Positions 11,400 through 24,314 are shown, numbered from the stretch's first letter. The stretch: 64,000 bases of DNA from Rhizophagus irregularis (GCF_026210795.1 NC_089437.1:1364001-1428000), one strand, 5' to 3'. Translations and numbers: made by a program. The notes: generated by a model from the sequence alone, not told the origin.

Positions 11400-12128
11400 T
11401 ATAATTTATTATTATATATGAAGTAAATAAATATATATATGTACAGTACATAAATGGCAATTGTGTTAGTGAATCATAGTTTTTATGAAGAGTGATACAG
11501 TATTTACAACTTTATAACAATTTATATTTTAAAGAATTTCAGAAAATTACTAGTGTGACAATTTCACGCGGTTATTTTTTTATTAGATAACAATAATAAA
11601 TTTAACGTTAGAACAGCAAATAACTAAATTCTTTTTAGCTTAGCTTATAATTTAAGTCAAACCTTAATAATATATTATTTCTATAATAAAATATTTACCG
11701 AAATATAGTATACATCCAGTACCCTCCAAGCATTAAAATTTTGTACAATTATTTTATAGTTGAAGCTGTTGAAAATACAGAAAAATAAATATAAGATATA
11801 CTTTCGAAAGAGCAGGAATAATTGAAAGAATATAAAAAATTTATATTAAACTAAGCATCAGGTGTAAATGGCGTACGTCAGAACGATCCATAAAAAAAAT
11901 GGTAGCCGGATTTGTTTCCAAGTTACATATGATGATTCGGATGATTATCTTCAGTAATTATAAACTTTTACGCCGCAAAGGTTTGTATTAATTTTAAAAA
12001 TTTTATTTGCAAATGAAGAAAATACGTACACGTACAAATTGTTTCACGATCGAAAATCGAAATATAATTATCAAAACAATTTAAAAAAAATTTTTTTTTA
12101 ATTAACAACCAGGTTTAACTTACTTGAA
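11400..12128. other. AT-rich intergenic DNA with a segment shared near 29160-29300
   Basis: No gene is seen. About 11640-11830 resembles 29160-29300 (shared GAAGCTGTTGAAAATA-like strings), indicating an old local duplication. The rest is stop-rich AT-rich sequence. Confidence 0.4.
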
Positions 12129-12281
12129 ATGATTAATAATAGTGAAATTTACATATCAGCAGCAAATTTGCTTATACAATGTTGCAAAATGATTATGGAT
12201 AGATTGAATGTCACAGGATATTTTGACATACCAAAATCGATTTTAATAGAACATCACAAATCTGTTTATAAAGTAAAATGA
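12129..12281 (+). CDS. Small hypothetical ORF or exon relic (50 aa)
   Basis: A 50-codon frame begins MINNSEIYISAAN and ends KSVYKVK. The frame stays open upstream of the ATG for a few codons. Composition looks protein-like (IQCCKMIMDRLNV) rather than AT noise, but no family is recognised. It lies 225 bp upstream of the BTB pseudogene and could be a leftover exon of another gene. Confidence that it is expressed is low. Confidence 0.25.
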   Translation: MINNSEIYISAANLLIQCCKMIMDRLNVTGYFDIPKSILIEHHKSVYKVK

Positions 12282-12505
12282 AAATAAGTTCTTTTAATTT
12301 TTTAGAATTAGAACTTGAGTTAAAAAATTTTTCAATTAGATATATACTGTGCATTACTTAACAGTAATGATAGGACAAAATATTTAAAATGGTAAGTTGT
12401 CACGGAATTTGTAAACTGATCGACATCCGACATTTAATGGATTCGCAAAAAAAATTTTTTTATTTACTCTCTTACTCTTTCACGTTGCAAATCTAATAGA
12501 AAAAT

Positions 12506-14011
12506 ATGTCTAGGCAATGTTTTAATGTTTTCCAAATTTAAGTCGAGATTTTGAAAGATGATGAATATTATGATATTACTATTGAAGTTGGTAACGATCC
12601 AAAGTAAAAATATTTCGTGCACATATGATTATTCTGTATTACCGTTCTCCATTTTTACGACGGACATTATCCAACAAAAAAAATGATGATGGTGTCTTGA
12701 CTCATATTAAGTTATCGAATATCTCACCAGACACCTTTCAAATTATTTTAAAGTAAGTTATATTAACTAATTTTTATTAGTATTTTAAATATTTTATATT
12801 TATTATATTTTTTATTATTTAGATACATTTATGGTGGTTTCATTTTGTTAAATGAACAAGAACCTTCAGAAATCTTAAAAGTTTTGGTCGCTGCTGATCA
12901 ATTACTACTTCAAGAACTAATTGATTATTTGCAAACATATTTAATTGAAAATAAATCTGAGTGGATGGAACAATATTTTGAACTTATTCACCAAGCAGCT
13001 TTTCAATCAATTCTTTATTAGAACTTCAACAATATTGTACAAATTTCATGACTAAATTTCCTGAAAAAATATTTAAATCACTTGATTTTACCTCGCTTTC
13101 AGAAAAATCCTTGGTTTCGCTTATTAAAAGAGATGATTTACAAATGAAAGAAATTGAAATTTGGGATCATGTATTAAAATGGGGACTTGAAAAAAATCCT
13201 ACACTTCTTCTAGATCCTACAACTTGGTCAGATGACGATTTTTAAAATGATGAAAAATACTTTGCAACATTGTTTACCTTTAATTAGGTTTTTTAGTTTA
13301 TCTTCGGAAGATTTCTTTCAAAAAGTTCGACCTTATAAAAAATTTATAAAACATCAACTTTATGAAGAGTTATTAGAGTCATATTTAAATCCTAATAGCG
13401 AACCAAATGATAATATTTTACTTCCTCGATCTAGAAATATTGATGGAATTATTGATTTGAAAATTGTCTGTTTAAATATTGCTTCTTTAATTTCAAGATG
13501 GATCGATAAAATTGATATTAAAAGCAAATATGCTTATGCAAGAGAATTATATTTGCCATATAAATTTAAATTACTCTTAAGGGGAAGCAGAGATGGATTC
13601 ACTCCTAAAAAATTTCATGAATTATGTGATAATAAACTTTGTACTATAACATTTATTAAAGTAAAAGGAACGGAAGAAATTATCGGAGGATATAATCCTT
13701 TAGAATGGAAATCGAGTGGTTTATAAGTTAAAACCAGAGATAGTTTTATATTTTCTTTTAAAAATAAGAATAATTTCCAAGATTCAATCTTAAGTAATGT
13801 AATGGATGTGAATTATGCAGTTTGTTATGGTGATAATGTCGGGCCTGCATTTGGTCGTGATATTGATATTTTTGTGAACAGTAGTGATAGTTCAGAAGAA
13901 TATAATTATTGTCAGTGTGAACAAAAATACTATGAAAGAGGGATAAGAGATACAGAGGATTTGTTTTCAATAGAAGGTTATGAAGTATTTCAAATTATAA
14001 AGAAAAGATGA
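12506..14011 (+). pseudogene. BTB/BACK/TLDc pseudogene
   Basis: This is a third copy of the BTB-TLDc family, on the + strand. Exon 1 (12506-12752) keeps DDEYYDITIEVGNDP but has an early in-frame stop, a frameshift around 12600 and further stops. The intron (GTAAGT..TTTAG, 12753-12822) is preserved. Exon 2 (12823-14011) keeps the BACK and TLDc regions (RGSRDGFTPKKFHEL, GGYNP). It has a deletion near 13010, a one-base insertion in a T run near 13243 (DDDF followed by a shift), and a TAA at 13724 replacing a tyrosine-region codon. The final part reads through to FQIIKKR. With at least five lesions it cannot make the full protein. Confidence 0.88.
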
Positions 14012-14473
14012 TTAAATACACAAATAATTTACTTGTAGTTTAATTTTATTTGCTTATTTTATATTTGCCTTAGTCCTTGACAGGGCGTTCTAAATCAGGA
14101 GTTATAACTGTATTGTTATAAATAATACTAATAAATAATTATACATTGTATTAAGAAATGCCAAATATTGAAATTATAAAACTAAAATCCAAATGATTGT
14201 AATTATGCCTTTTGTTTTTTTATTTAATAAAAAAATCTTAGATAATTATTTATTATTAATTTTGAGAAAAAATTTCTCATATTTAAATAAAAAATAATCT
14301 GTTTTATTGTGCTTTTTTTAATTTTCGTAACTGTATGTTGATGACTTCTGACGAAAAAAAAAAAAAAATTGGGATAGATTTTTGAACTCTTTCTGACGAT
14401 CTTTTGTACAAAAAAATTTACAGAAGAAATATTTTACAAAATACAAAAATATTTTAATAATTCATATACAAAT

Positions 14474-14790
14474 ATGTCAAATAATACAGGTTTAACGTGG
14501 GAAGAGGATGCTAACAAAATTTTGGAAAGTTTTTATAAGGAGTTTGCCAACTTAGACTTGAAAGTATGTTTCCTAGAGATAAAGACGCAAGAACAATTCA
14601 AGTCATTAGTTGTAAAAAAATTAAAAGTATGGGATACTGTACCTATGGGAAAATCAATAACTGGTTTGATAGTTATGACAGATTATATAATAAATTTCAT
14701 AATAAGGATGAGTGGTATAGTAATAAAGAAAAATTTTGCAAAGTTTCTCGAATAATATTCTTCGTCTATCCAAAGCGCACGCAGCAATGA
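14474..14790 (+). pseudogene. Hypothetical small gene, probably frameshifted
   Basis: Two overlapping frames both look protein-like. The first starts at 14474 (MSNNTGLTWEEDANKIL) and is convincing to about residue 30. The second, from 14566 (MFPRDKDARTIQVISC), continues to 14790 with NNWFDSYDRLYNKFH. A single frameshift near 14560 would make one protein of about 100 residues, so this is either a young pseudogene or has a short unrecognised intron. No domain is recognised. Confidence 0.35.
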
Positions 14791-15278
14791 TACAAAATCA
14801 CGTGAGCTGAAAGAGAAGATAAACTAAGGTTTGTGCGATACAGCAAATGACGCGTGTCAGATATCAAAGGTATCAATCTACATTTGATACTGTACAAATC
14901 GACATCTCAATATATTTGTTTCATTCTAAATTTTAAAAGTTTCCTTGTATTAGATTAGTTGAAACTTGAAAGTTTTTAGTCATTGTTTGTTTGTTTAGTA
15001 TACGTGAGTATACGCACTTTATTGACACGATGTAAATTTTTAAGTCAATTTATTTCGATACTAATAAAGAGAGCTATTATAAAAAAAAGAGTTTCCTTGT
15101 ATTAAATTTAAACTTAACGTTAATATAAAGAATGTTGACTAATTAATTATTGACTATAGGCTTTTGATTATTGAATTTGTTATTATTGGGCAAAATCGCA
15201 GATGAAAATCATTATTTATACAGCAATTATTATTAATACATCCTCTTTTACATATGACTTTTAATATTCGAAATAAAT
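14791..15278. other. Intergenic DNA with repeated leader-like segment
   Basis: The string AGTTTCCTTGTATTA occurs at about 14939 and 15090 and again at 29396. The surrounding 200 bp are similar between 15090-15330 and 29390-29600 (for example TTGTTATTATTG with CAAAATCGCAGA). No gene is supported. Confidence 0.4.
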
Positions 15279-15369
15279 TTTTCAAGAATAAAAAAAAATC
15301 TATATTACCAAACTCATATTTTAATAATTCAATAAGATTTGACTTAATTCGAAAAAATTGGTACGACAT
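15279..15369 (-). pseudogene. Fragment of BTB-TLDc exon 1
   Basis: The minus strand from the ATG at 15369 reads MSYQFF..NLIELLKYE, matching the first 20 residues of the BTB-TLDc proteins (MSTQFF..NLIELLKDD). After that the similarity ends. A poly-T tract and ATGCCGTAAAT leader upstream match the other copies. It is a truncated relic about 1.3 kb from the + strand BTB pseudogene. Confidence 0.6.
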
Positions 15370-15601
15370 TTTTTTTATGCCGTAAATGAAATTTATGTTA
15401 ATATTCAACAAGTAGTGGGTTACGCAGAACATCTAACAGTCAAACGCAATTAAAAATATAAGACTGTTCAGACCAGAATCCGCTTAACAAGAGATATGTA
15501 AATAATTTTCATAAAAGGTGGATCCAATATAACAATTTCGAGAAATGAACGGTTATATTTTTTTAGGATGTTTGACGCAAAGATTTCTCCAAACGACATA
15601 A

Positions 15602-15859
15602 AGTAATGATTTAGTTATCAAGCGATTAAAAAAGCTGAACGATCAAGAAAAAGAAAAAAAAGAATATGCAATTATTAAAAACTACATAAGAAAATACGGA
15701 AGCCACTTCGCTAAAATCATTAAAATTAACAAAATGAAATATATTTTAATGTATTTTAATAATGAACAAGAATTATCATTTCTTTTTACTTTTTTAGGAT
15801 GGGAAATTGAAAGATTGTATTATTTGTGTTTGGTTAATTACTTAATCGGAGTTAATTAG
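15602..15859 (+). pseudogene. Decayed coding segment, family unknown
   Basis: A stop-free stretch of 85 codons without a useful ATG contains KRLKKLNDQEKEKKEY and RKYGSHFAKII, which reads like genuine protein. YGSHF recalls the Y-G-T-H-F signature of MACPF domains, but this is weak. A further protein-like stretch lies at about 16075-16170. The region may be the remains of one gene split by indels. Confidence 0.25.
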
Positions 15860-17163
15860 AAGATGATGAAAAAAAATCTATTTGAAAATGATACAGTAAA
15901 TAATTTATATGAAAAAATAATATCTGATATCATTGTTTTTTATAAATTTTTGTTTTAATCTTACAGTACAATCTTATGGTACAATCCATGTTAATAATAT
16001 TGTCATACAACAAGATAAAGATGTACAGTAATTAACCAAATATGGTAAAGTTTAAAAAAAAATTCAAAAAAATATTAGCATCGGCGTTTATGCATCTTTA
16101 TGTCCATTTATGAGCGTTATATGGTCATGGCCAAGAAGTCTTTCTTCAAATAATTTAGATGGTAAATGAAGAAATGTACTCGTATATTGAATACATGAAG
16201 GGACATTTAAACAACTAATCAGTATTTATGCAGTAAAGTTATCTTTTATTTCATTTTTTTTATTTTTTATTTTTTATTTTTTTTGATTCCTGCGCAGAAA
16301 TTGAAAGTAAAATCATCCGTTACATCAAATTTTTTTTTAAGAAACAAACAATTTACATTATGCATATTAGATAATGATCACTTGCATAAATTCCATATGA
16401 AAAATGTTTATACGGTTTGTACGGCTTTAATTTGACCGAGTGTCCGATTAAAATATTGAATCGGTTTCTATTCCAGCCACACCCAAGATCCGAGTAACTT
16501 AATATCGATATGTGTAGAAGTAAGCAAGCCACATCCGCCATAGATAATTTAATAATAGGCAAGTCAAATTTATATAAATTCTTCCAATTATTACAGATGT
16601 CATGAAATCGAATAATAATAATAACAAATAAAATGAAATAAAAATGAATAAGTAAATAATTATCGTTATACAGTAGGATAAAAAAAAAAATGTATTAATC
16701 TATCTTTTTTAGCTAAACAAATGAACAATAAACAAATGATTCACGTGTAAAATAAAAAACGCTTACAATTCTTAAAGAAGTTGTTTTATTCTTCTTATCT
16801 GTCATTTACTCTGATAATTAATTTATTTAACGTCATTTGATGTAAGCTTAAAAAAAATGAACCTTTTTGCGGTTCTTAGTGCTTTTCGAAAAGAATCTTT
16901 TCAGTTCTAAATGCGATTCAAGGAGAGAATAAAGAAAGAATTTTTAAATGCGTTTCAAGAAGAGAATAAAGAAATCTTTTCAGTTCTAAATGCATTTCAA
17001 GGAGATAATAATTTTTATTTTTATGCTCTTTTGGAAATATTTTACTTGGAAAAAATGAATTATAAAAGCAAATAAGTTACGATAATCATTCAGAAAATTT
17101 TATTAAAAAAAAAAAGAATTAACTACAAAAATTACGGGATTAATATTTTAATCTCTTTAAAAT
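15860..17163. other. Intergenic AT-rich DNA
   Basis: No gene is supported. It contains direct repeats of an AAGGAGAGAATAAAGAAA-like string at 16919-17000 (three diverged copies of about 45 bp) and poly-T/poly-A tracts near 16240-16340. Confidence 0.4.
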
Positions 17164-17459
17164 AATGCCACGTCAAAAAAAAAATAAAGTCCGCTAAAAA
17201 AATGTTTCAAAATGCTTTTCTGTGTTTTACAGAGGCATATCATGATATGCATTGTGAAGCAGAAAAAATCGAACGCACCCTAGCAATGGAATTAGCATCA
17301 CCTGTGTGGGCCAAAATGAAGGATGAAGAAAAATTCCATGGTTTAGATTACAAAATGAAAAAAAATCAAATGATTGAAAAAGATATGACATTACTTAATA
17401 AGTCGAATTTTGAATTGATAATGTCAACGTTCAGTTCATTTATTATCGAACCAAAATGA
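17164..17459 (+). pseudogene. HMG-box-like (MATA-HMG-type) gene remnant
   Basis: A basic start [10 protein letters not shown] at 17164 runs into TAA inside an A-rich tract. The frame at 17202 then continues [32 protein letters not shown] and ends at 17459. The spacing of N-A-F near the start, a central W and a following E-E-K..L..K block resembles an HMG box. HMG proteins of the MATA type are numerous in Rhizophagus. The A-run frameshift and divergence suggest a decayed copy. Frames after 17460 (MVDFLCKENLDDNNLEI) look like its further C-terminal remains and lead directly into the satellite array. Confidence 0.4.
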
Positions 17460-17510
17460 TGATAATGCGCGGAAATTTTTAATGAATTTATAGACGAATA
17501 TATGGTGGAT

Positions 17511-18834
17511 TTCTTGTGTAAGGAGAACCTTGATGATAATAATCTAGAAATAAAGAGAAAGGTTATCCTATGATCACTCAGATAAATGAGTTATTGAATT
17601 ACTAGGCTGATATCAGAACGCTCATTCACGCTTACTCAGGCACATATACCAGATTTTATCTAGACTCAAAGAATCCCGACAAATAAGCATAAGCAAATTT
17701 GGAAAACCTTAGACATATACATACGTGAGCAGACCCATAAACTAAATCGTAAAAAAGCCTTCATTGCAATTAAAGCCCAAACTTTTTAAATTTAAACACA
17801 ATAACTCACCAAATGTACCAAATGTGGTAAATTAAATTCAATTTTCTTGTGTAAGGAGAATACTAATAATCTAGAATAAAGAGAAAGGTTATCCTATGAT
17901 CACTCAGATAAATGAGTTATTGAATTACTAGGCTGATATCAGAACGCTCATTCACGCTTACTCAGGCACATATACCAGATTTCATCTAGACTCACAAAGA
18001 ATCCCGACAAATAAGCATAAGCAAATTTGGAAAACCTTAGACATATACATACATGAGCAGACCCATAAACTAAATCGTAAAAAAGCCTTCATTGCAATTA
18101 AAGCCCAAACTTTTTAAATTTAAACACAATAACTCACCAAATGTACCAAATGTGGTAAATTAAATTCAATTTTCTTGTGTAAGGAGAATACTAATAATCT
18201 AGAATAAAGAGAAAGGTTATCCTATGATCACTCAGATAAATGAGTTATTGAATTACTAGGCTGATATCAGAACGCTCATTCACGCTTACTCAGGCACATA
18301 TACCAGATTTCATCTAGACTCACAGAGAATCCCAACAAATAAGCACAAGCAAATTTGGAAAACCTTAGACATATATATACGTGAGCAGACCCATGAACTA
18401 AATCGTAAAAAAGCCTTCATTGCAATTAAAGCCAAAACTTTTTAAATTTAAACACAATAACTCACCAAATGTACCAATGTGATAAATTAAATTAAATCCG
18501 ATTTCTTGTGCAAGGAGAATAATTATCTAGAATAAAGAGAAAGGTTATCCTATGATCACTCAGATAAATAAGTTATTGAATTACTAGGCTGATATCAGAA
18601 CGCTCATCCACGCTTACTCAGGCACATATACCAGATTTCATCTAGACTCACAAAGAATCCCAACAAATAAGCTTATAAGTAAATTTGGAAAACCTTAGAC
18701 ATATACATACGTGAGCAGACCCATGAACTAAATCGTAAAAAAGCCTTCATTGCAATTAAAGCCTAAACTTTTTAAATTTAAACACAATAACTCACCAAAT
18801 GTACCAAATGTGATAAATAAATTCCTGTTGATTT
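17511..18834. repeat. Tandem satellite, four copies of about 330 bp
   Basis: Four head-to-tail copies begin with TTCTTGTGTAAGGAGAA-like sequence at 17511, 17844, 18172 and 18503 (periods 333, 328 and 331). They are highly similar to each other (for example AGGCTGATATCAGAACGCTC in each). The first copy starts inside the tail of the HMG-like remnant, and a GAACCT..TTGATGA-like segment recurs after the last copy at 18841. The array therefore arose by duplicating the 3' part of that gene and its flank. No RNA gene or ORF was recognised in the unit. Confidence 0.9.
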
Positions 18835-18884
18835 TGTTATAGAACCTGGGTCTTGATGACAATGATTTGGAGATGCAATAAAAA

Positions 18885-19130
18885 AATAAGAATATTTATT
18901 CGCACAAAAAAAAGTTTGTTACCTTTCTCAAGAATAATAGAAAGGAAGAATATTATTTTTTTCGCATAAAAAAAATAAAAAATATTTATTTGCGCGAAAA
19001 AAGGTTACCTTTCTCTAAAAGAGGAAAAGAATAAGAAGATATTATTTTTTCGTGCAAAAAAAAAAATAAAAATATTTATTTGCGCGAAAAAAGTTAGTTA
19101 CCTTTCTCTCTAAAGGAGGGAAAGAATAAG
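18885..19130. repeat. A-rich tandem repeat, three copies of about 85 bp
   Basis: Three diverged copies contain ATATTTATTTGCGCGAAAAA and TTACCTTTCTC followed by an AGGAAAGAATAAG-like tail. It immediately follows the 330-bp array. Non-coding. Confidence 0.65.
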
Positions 19131-20005
19131 TGGATGTGTATGTGTGAAATAGGAGGATGTTTGGAATAAGAGGATGTGTAATAAAAAAAAAAGAAAAAAG
19201 GACTGTATAAATATTTTTTTTTTGTTGCACAAATTTTTCATATAAAAAGTATAAATGATATTAATATTTGTAATCAACTCTTGCGGACTTGCAAAAATAG
19301 AAAAATAGTAAAAAATAGTCTATTGTTGATGTTTTAATTGATTTAATAAAAAAAATACTTTATACTGCGCATCAATAACAAAAAATTATTACAGTATAAG
19401 TTTGTAAGCAAAAAAAATATTTTATTTGATATAAAAGTATCTTTTACAATAACAATCATATTATCTTATATAATTATGAGTCATCACTTACATATTATTA
19501 TAAAAAATCAGTGGCTTGTGTTATAAAAAATATTTGACATAAAAAGTATAATTAATCTGTATATCAGTCCGTCAAAATCACTAACCAATATCATTTCAGA
19601 ATTTTAATAAGTTAAATTACATCTTTTACGCAAACTTATAAAAGTGCTATAAGACAATTTATGTTAGTCTATACTGTAAAGTTGACTACCATCCTGATTT
19701 TCTTTTAGTAATACTCAACTTTTCTTTACAACTTATTAATAAAAATTTTATTTTAATGTAAAATATTTAATTTTCTTTTAATATAATCAGGGATAAAAAA
19801 GTTTTATTGACAAGTTATTCCTTAAACTAGATATTTTTCATTTTACACCTAAAAATCATGGTTAAAAAAATTTCATCTTGAAATAAAAAATGATATTATA
19901 GCGACTCAAAAACTCATTCTCGAAAAAATAATTGGCATTTTTTTTATAATTTGATAATGGATTTTTATTTTTGAAAAATAAACTTTTTTTTTATTATGGA
20001 AATAG
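19131..20005. other. AT-rich intergenic DNA
   Basis: Only AT-rich sequence with poly-A tracts is seen; no feature could be supported. Confidence 0.4.
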
Positions 20006-20009
20006 AAAG

Positions 20010-20301
20010 GAATTAGACAAAAAGGATGAAAAGATTAAAAGCTTAGAAAAGTGAGAAATGTTAAATTAGACCAACCTATTGAAGTGAAGCTACTGCATAA
20101 CGCTCACTTAGTTGACTTTATAATTAGTACTTTTTTTTTAGTTTTATTGAATTCATTGAAAAAGGTAAAGATAGTTACATTGAATATTTAAAAATGGAAG
20201 TAAGATCATTAAAAAATGAAAGTCATTCAAAACCTCAAGATGATACACATCCAAATCCATCAATGTCAAATACTACTCATGTTCAACCAGAAATATCATA
20301 G
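20010..20301 (+). pseudogene. 3' exon fragment of a coiled-coil-like gene
   Basis: Two candidate exons are visible. One at about 20010-20051 reads ELDKKDEKIKSLEK. The other starts after a T-rich acceptor (TTTTTTTTTAG at 20141) and reads FIEKGKDSYIEYLKMEV and PQDDTHPNPSMSN to a TAG at 20301. The charged heptad-like start and Pro/Ser-rich end look like the C-terminus of a real gene whose 5' part is absent. Family unknown. Confidence 0.35.
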
Positions 20302-22384
20302 CAACTTCACCCAGGTATCAGGAAGAAGAATTTGACCTATTACAACATTAAAATGTAGGCTTTTAATAAATGTATTTGTGTATAATATTATGTTACTTTA
20401 TTTCATAGTCAGCACCAGTATTTTATTTTATCATTTTCAATGTAATTCTCTTTGAAATGTTAAAATATATATATGTTAAATATTTAAGTTTATTGGAAAA
20501 AATTATTAGACAAAGATATTTTTATTTATTTAATTGAAAAATAAAATATTTTTTTTACCCATTGTAATAAAGTTATTAAAATTTTTGAAAGATATAAATA
20601 TATTAATTACATAATCTTTTAAATTAAAAAGAAAGTTGCAGATTTCATTGGCTATTTTCAGTTACTGTATATGAAAATATAATGTAAAAAAAGCTTTTAA
20701 ATAAATATGTTTTTAAAAATCCTTATTCCTTTATTCAAAAAAAAAAAATGAACATCACATTGATATTTATAGATTTCATTATATTCTTTCGATATTCCCA
20801 AATTATTGTTCCAAATTTAGAAACTGGGTATCACTTCTACTTCTTATTTTGGAAGCCAGTACAATTGTCAATTTAAAAAATTTTGGCATAATGTCGTAAT
20901 AGGATTTTCAAAAATTTGATAAAAGATTCTGCTGAAAATTGGGACAGTATATTTTTTGTATAGCCAATCTTAATTCAAATAGAAAAATGAGTTAAACAAT
21001 TTGATTTTAAAGGCCAATTATATACATATTAATATAATTACCTTATTATCATGTTCATTTTCAAAACGTGTAAGAAAAAAGATATTGATAATGCACAAAA
21101 GAAATGAGTTAGATCATACAAAATGTTTTTGTGACAATCGTAAAAAAGAATAGAAATGTTTTAATATATAAATATAGTTTTGTAATAATTGACAAAAGTT
21201 TTCCGTGAAATAATAATAAAATGTAAAATATTATAATAAACATGAAAATAACAACATTAGCGGTCACAATGAACTTGTATTTTTTAATATTTTTATTCTA
21301 GATTCTCAATAAAGGATAAAATAATATTCAACTTTACTATGTCACTGCAAATAGGACGTGACAAATAGGATTTTTGATACTAAAAATTCCTGAGTCCCTC
21401 AAGGGGCGAATGGGTATCATATCATGTCAGTAAAATCATGAAGTGATCGACAGTTACGATCCATGCATGTGCTATTAATGTTTTGGTAACACAATATATG
21501 TAAACAATCATTCATTCATTCATGGGGAGCTGTGAAATTTATAATAAGAAATAGCATTCTATTTATTTTTGTTTTCAAAATACAGTAGTTGGAACTTTTC
21601 TGTCAGTCATTTTACAAATAAGATGGTGGCTATAAAGTCATACAAGTTGTGCTAATTTAGCTTTCAATTTTAGATTTGACATGAACTTTGCAACTTAAAG
21701 CATTTAAGTTTATACTTTAGTGTATATATTGTTATGGAAAATTTTTGGTTTCAAAATGATTACAAGCAATTATAAGCAATTCATACATTTTGGAATTTAA
21801 AGTTAGAAAGGTGATGTTAACAGGATCTTATTTTTCTCAAGTCACATGATTTCACGTAAAAAAATTTTCAAGAAACAAAGTTAAGTTCCTGGTGGTGTGA
21901 TATTGGATTATTAGACAGTACTGACAGCAGGGGTCGAGTTTAGCTTTGGGCTTCTTCTGTTGTTTAGCACGCATAAAGTGTATAAAATGCAACTATTCTG
22001 GGATTAGATTCATTGGATTCACTTATATAGTTTGTAGTTGTTTTGGTTTTTGATGTTGTTGTATTTAGATAGATGCCTTACTGATATGTTGCAATACTAA
22101 TAAAGATTAAATTTAAAAAAAAATGTTTTTTCATATTATTTTATGAGAAAAGATGCCATTTCAGCGTCTTTTCATATTATTTTATGAGAAAAGTTGCCAT
22201 TTCGGCGTCTTTTCATCTATCTAATTAAATAAATTTTGTCATATTTAGATTACCCTGCCTGTATAAATAATTTGAATTGTATAACATTGAAAAGTGTGCG
22301 TCCGATCTATTTCGTATTTATCATCATATCATAATTAAGGACCTTCCTGACCACGGCAACCAATCTTTAAACCTGGATTTTTTT
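20302..22384. other. AT-rich intergenic DNA with a 41-bp direct repeat
   Basis: Mostly featureless. At 22127-22215 two adjacent copies of a 41-bp unit containing TCATATTATTTTATGAGAAA are seen. Slightly GC-richer stretches (21380-21450 and 21890-22000) have no recognisable coding content. Confidence 0.4.
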
Positions 22385-23155
22385 TTATTCTGATGGATTA
22401 ATATTAACAAAAAAAGGTATAATTTTTCTTATTAATTGCATTTTATTTGCAGTCATTCTGCTCTTCTTAATTTTTTTATTTTCTCAGTTTTTACCGTAAA
22501 GACCAAAACTACCTTTTTGGTCTTTTTTTTATTAATTTTTTTATCCCTCTTTTTATTATTATTGTTTCTTTTGGTTAACTTAACCAAAATTTATTTTTTT
22601 GTTTTATTTTTATTGGATTTTTTTTAGGGGATTTTTTTTTAATCGGAATTTATCAAAATTTTGGAACTTTTTATAACCCAAAAAATATTGTTTATTTTTT
22701 TTTGGTTTGGGTCAAGACTATAATCAGATTGGAACTATATCCTACGGCTTTTTCAATGTTTAGAGATTTTTTTTAGTCAATAGATATTGTTTCTGATTAA
22801 TAAATTCGCATGAAATTTTTTTTTTTGATATTAACGAATTTTTTTTTAGTGAGACTGTTTTTAATTATAGATACATAAAAATATTAATAAATTTGAATTA
22901 TTGATCTATTTATGGTCAAAAACTATTCGATCCATGTGCATTCCAATCAACTAATCCAATGAAATTTTACCTTAATCAGAATTTTTTTTTTCACTCTTTT
23001 TGTCCTTTTTTTTCAGAATTTTTTCGGTACTTATTTTTTTTTTTTCAGATTCCTTTTTTTCCTTTTTTTAAACCGATTTCTTTCTTTATCCTTTTTCTTT
23101 CCTCTCAAATTTTTTTTAAATTTTTTTTTTGTTTCTTTCAATTTTTTATTATTAA
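22385..23155 (+). repeat. Pyrimidine (T)-rich low-complexity tract
   Basis: About 770 bp with a strong T bias and runs of 8-12 T. Reading frames here encode Phe/Leu-rich peptides and are products of composition. It resembles the complement of the A-rich tract at 63000-63300 in style, but not clearly in sequence. Confidence 0.5.
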
Positions 23156-23447
23156 ATAAAGAAATAAAATATTATATTAAATATATTTACAAAATTATTT
23201 TTAAAAAAAAATCAATATAACATGTAGGAAAATTGACCGACGTTGTTAGAAGATTTTTTCAATTAAATTGAACGCTGGATAAATAGTTTGATTTTCAAAT
23301 TCATAAAAAAAATGATATTTTTACAATATTTTATAGTTAATTAATTGAAGAAATTGTTGATTTAATAATAGATTATTATAACCAAATTCAATTCAAATGG
23401 TTTAGTTAAATTAATAATTTATTGAGTATAATGAGTATCAAAAGAAT

Positions 23448-23450
23448 ATA

Positions 23451-23482
<32 letters not shown>

Positions 23483-23486
23483 AAAT
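23448..23486. repeat. (AT)n(AAT)n microsatellite
   Basis: A compound simple repeat: about ten TA units followed by five AAT units. Confidence 0.9.
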
Positions 23487-24306
23487 AAAATAACAGATTC
23501 TAATACATTTAATTGTTCAAATATTTTTCTAAGTTGGTTATAAGTTTAAGATTGACGTAATATAAAATAATAAAAAATTTATAATTAATTAATAAAAATA
23601 TTTGTGGTATTTTCATAATATTAAAGTTTTTTCGAAAATACTTCTAAAAAATTAATCAATTTTTATTGATAATTATTTTTTCACAATTCCTAATTAATCC
23701 GAATTTCATTCTACACTCACGTCAAATCGTTAATATGAATTGCTATTATTTTATTATTTTTTGTTGACTAATTATTACCATATTAAATTCCTAATTATAA
23801 ACAAAAACTACTGTAACCATCTTTATTTATTTAGTATTACATTATAATACTAAATTTTTTTATTTAAACAAAATCATTGGTGACTACAATGCAAAAGCCA
23901 TTGTCAATAGTCAAATTAGTTTAGTTTATTACTATAGTATTAGATAGTTTTTACCTTTCTTCGGAAAGTGAATAGTAATAGTTTAACTAAACTATTTATA
24001 GTTAGTTAAGTCTAATACATTTTTATATTGATGTCTGTTTATTCAATAAAGAAAAATGCTTTACTATAAAAAAATAAATAAATAAATCTTATTTTTTAAC
24101 TTTCCAATTATTTCAAAATAATAATGTAAGTAATATAAACCATTTCCAATGCATAAAATTTTTATACTCATTTCAATAGCTGATTGTATTTAATTTATGT
24201 TATTGGCTTGCTTTTATTTCTAATATTATTTAAAACATTTAAAACCTGCAAAAATATTCTCTATTTTTTTAAGAAATTGATTTTATTAAGACAAGACATA
24301 TCTGAT
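23487..24306. other. AT-rich intergenic DNA
   Basis: No supported feature. A 63-codon frame at 24184 runs into the hAT-type element and is not considered a gene. Confidence 0.4.
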
Positions 24307-24314
24307 ATACAACT

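Noticed and set aside
16353-16562. 69-codon minus-strand ORF (MPIIKLSMADVACLLLH..)
   Set aside because: Isolated, with no family, splice context or neighbouring coding sequence. Retained only as unexplained.
22436-23159. Phe/Leu-rich ORFs
   Set aside because: Products of the T-rich tract.
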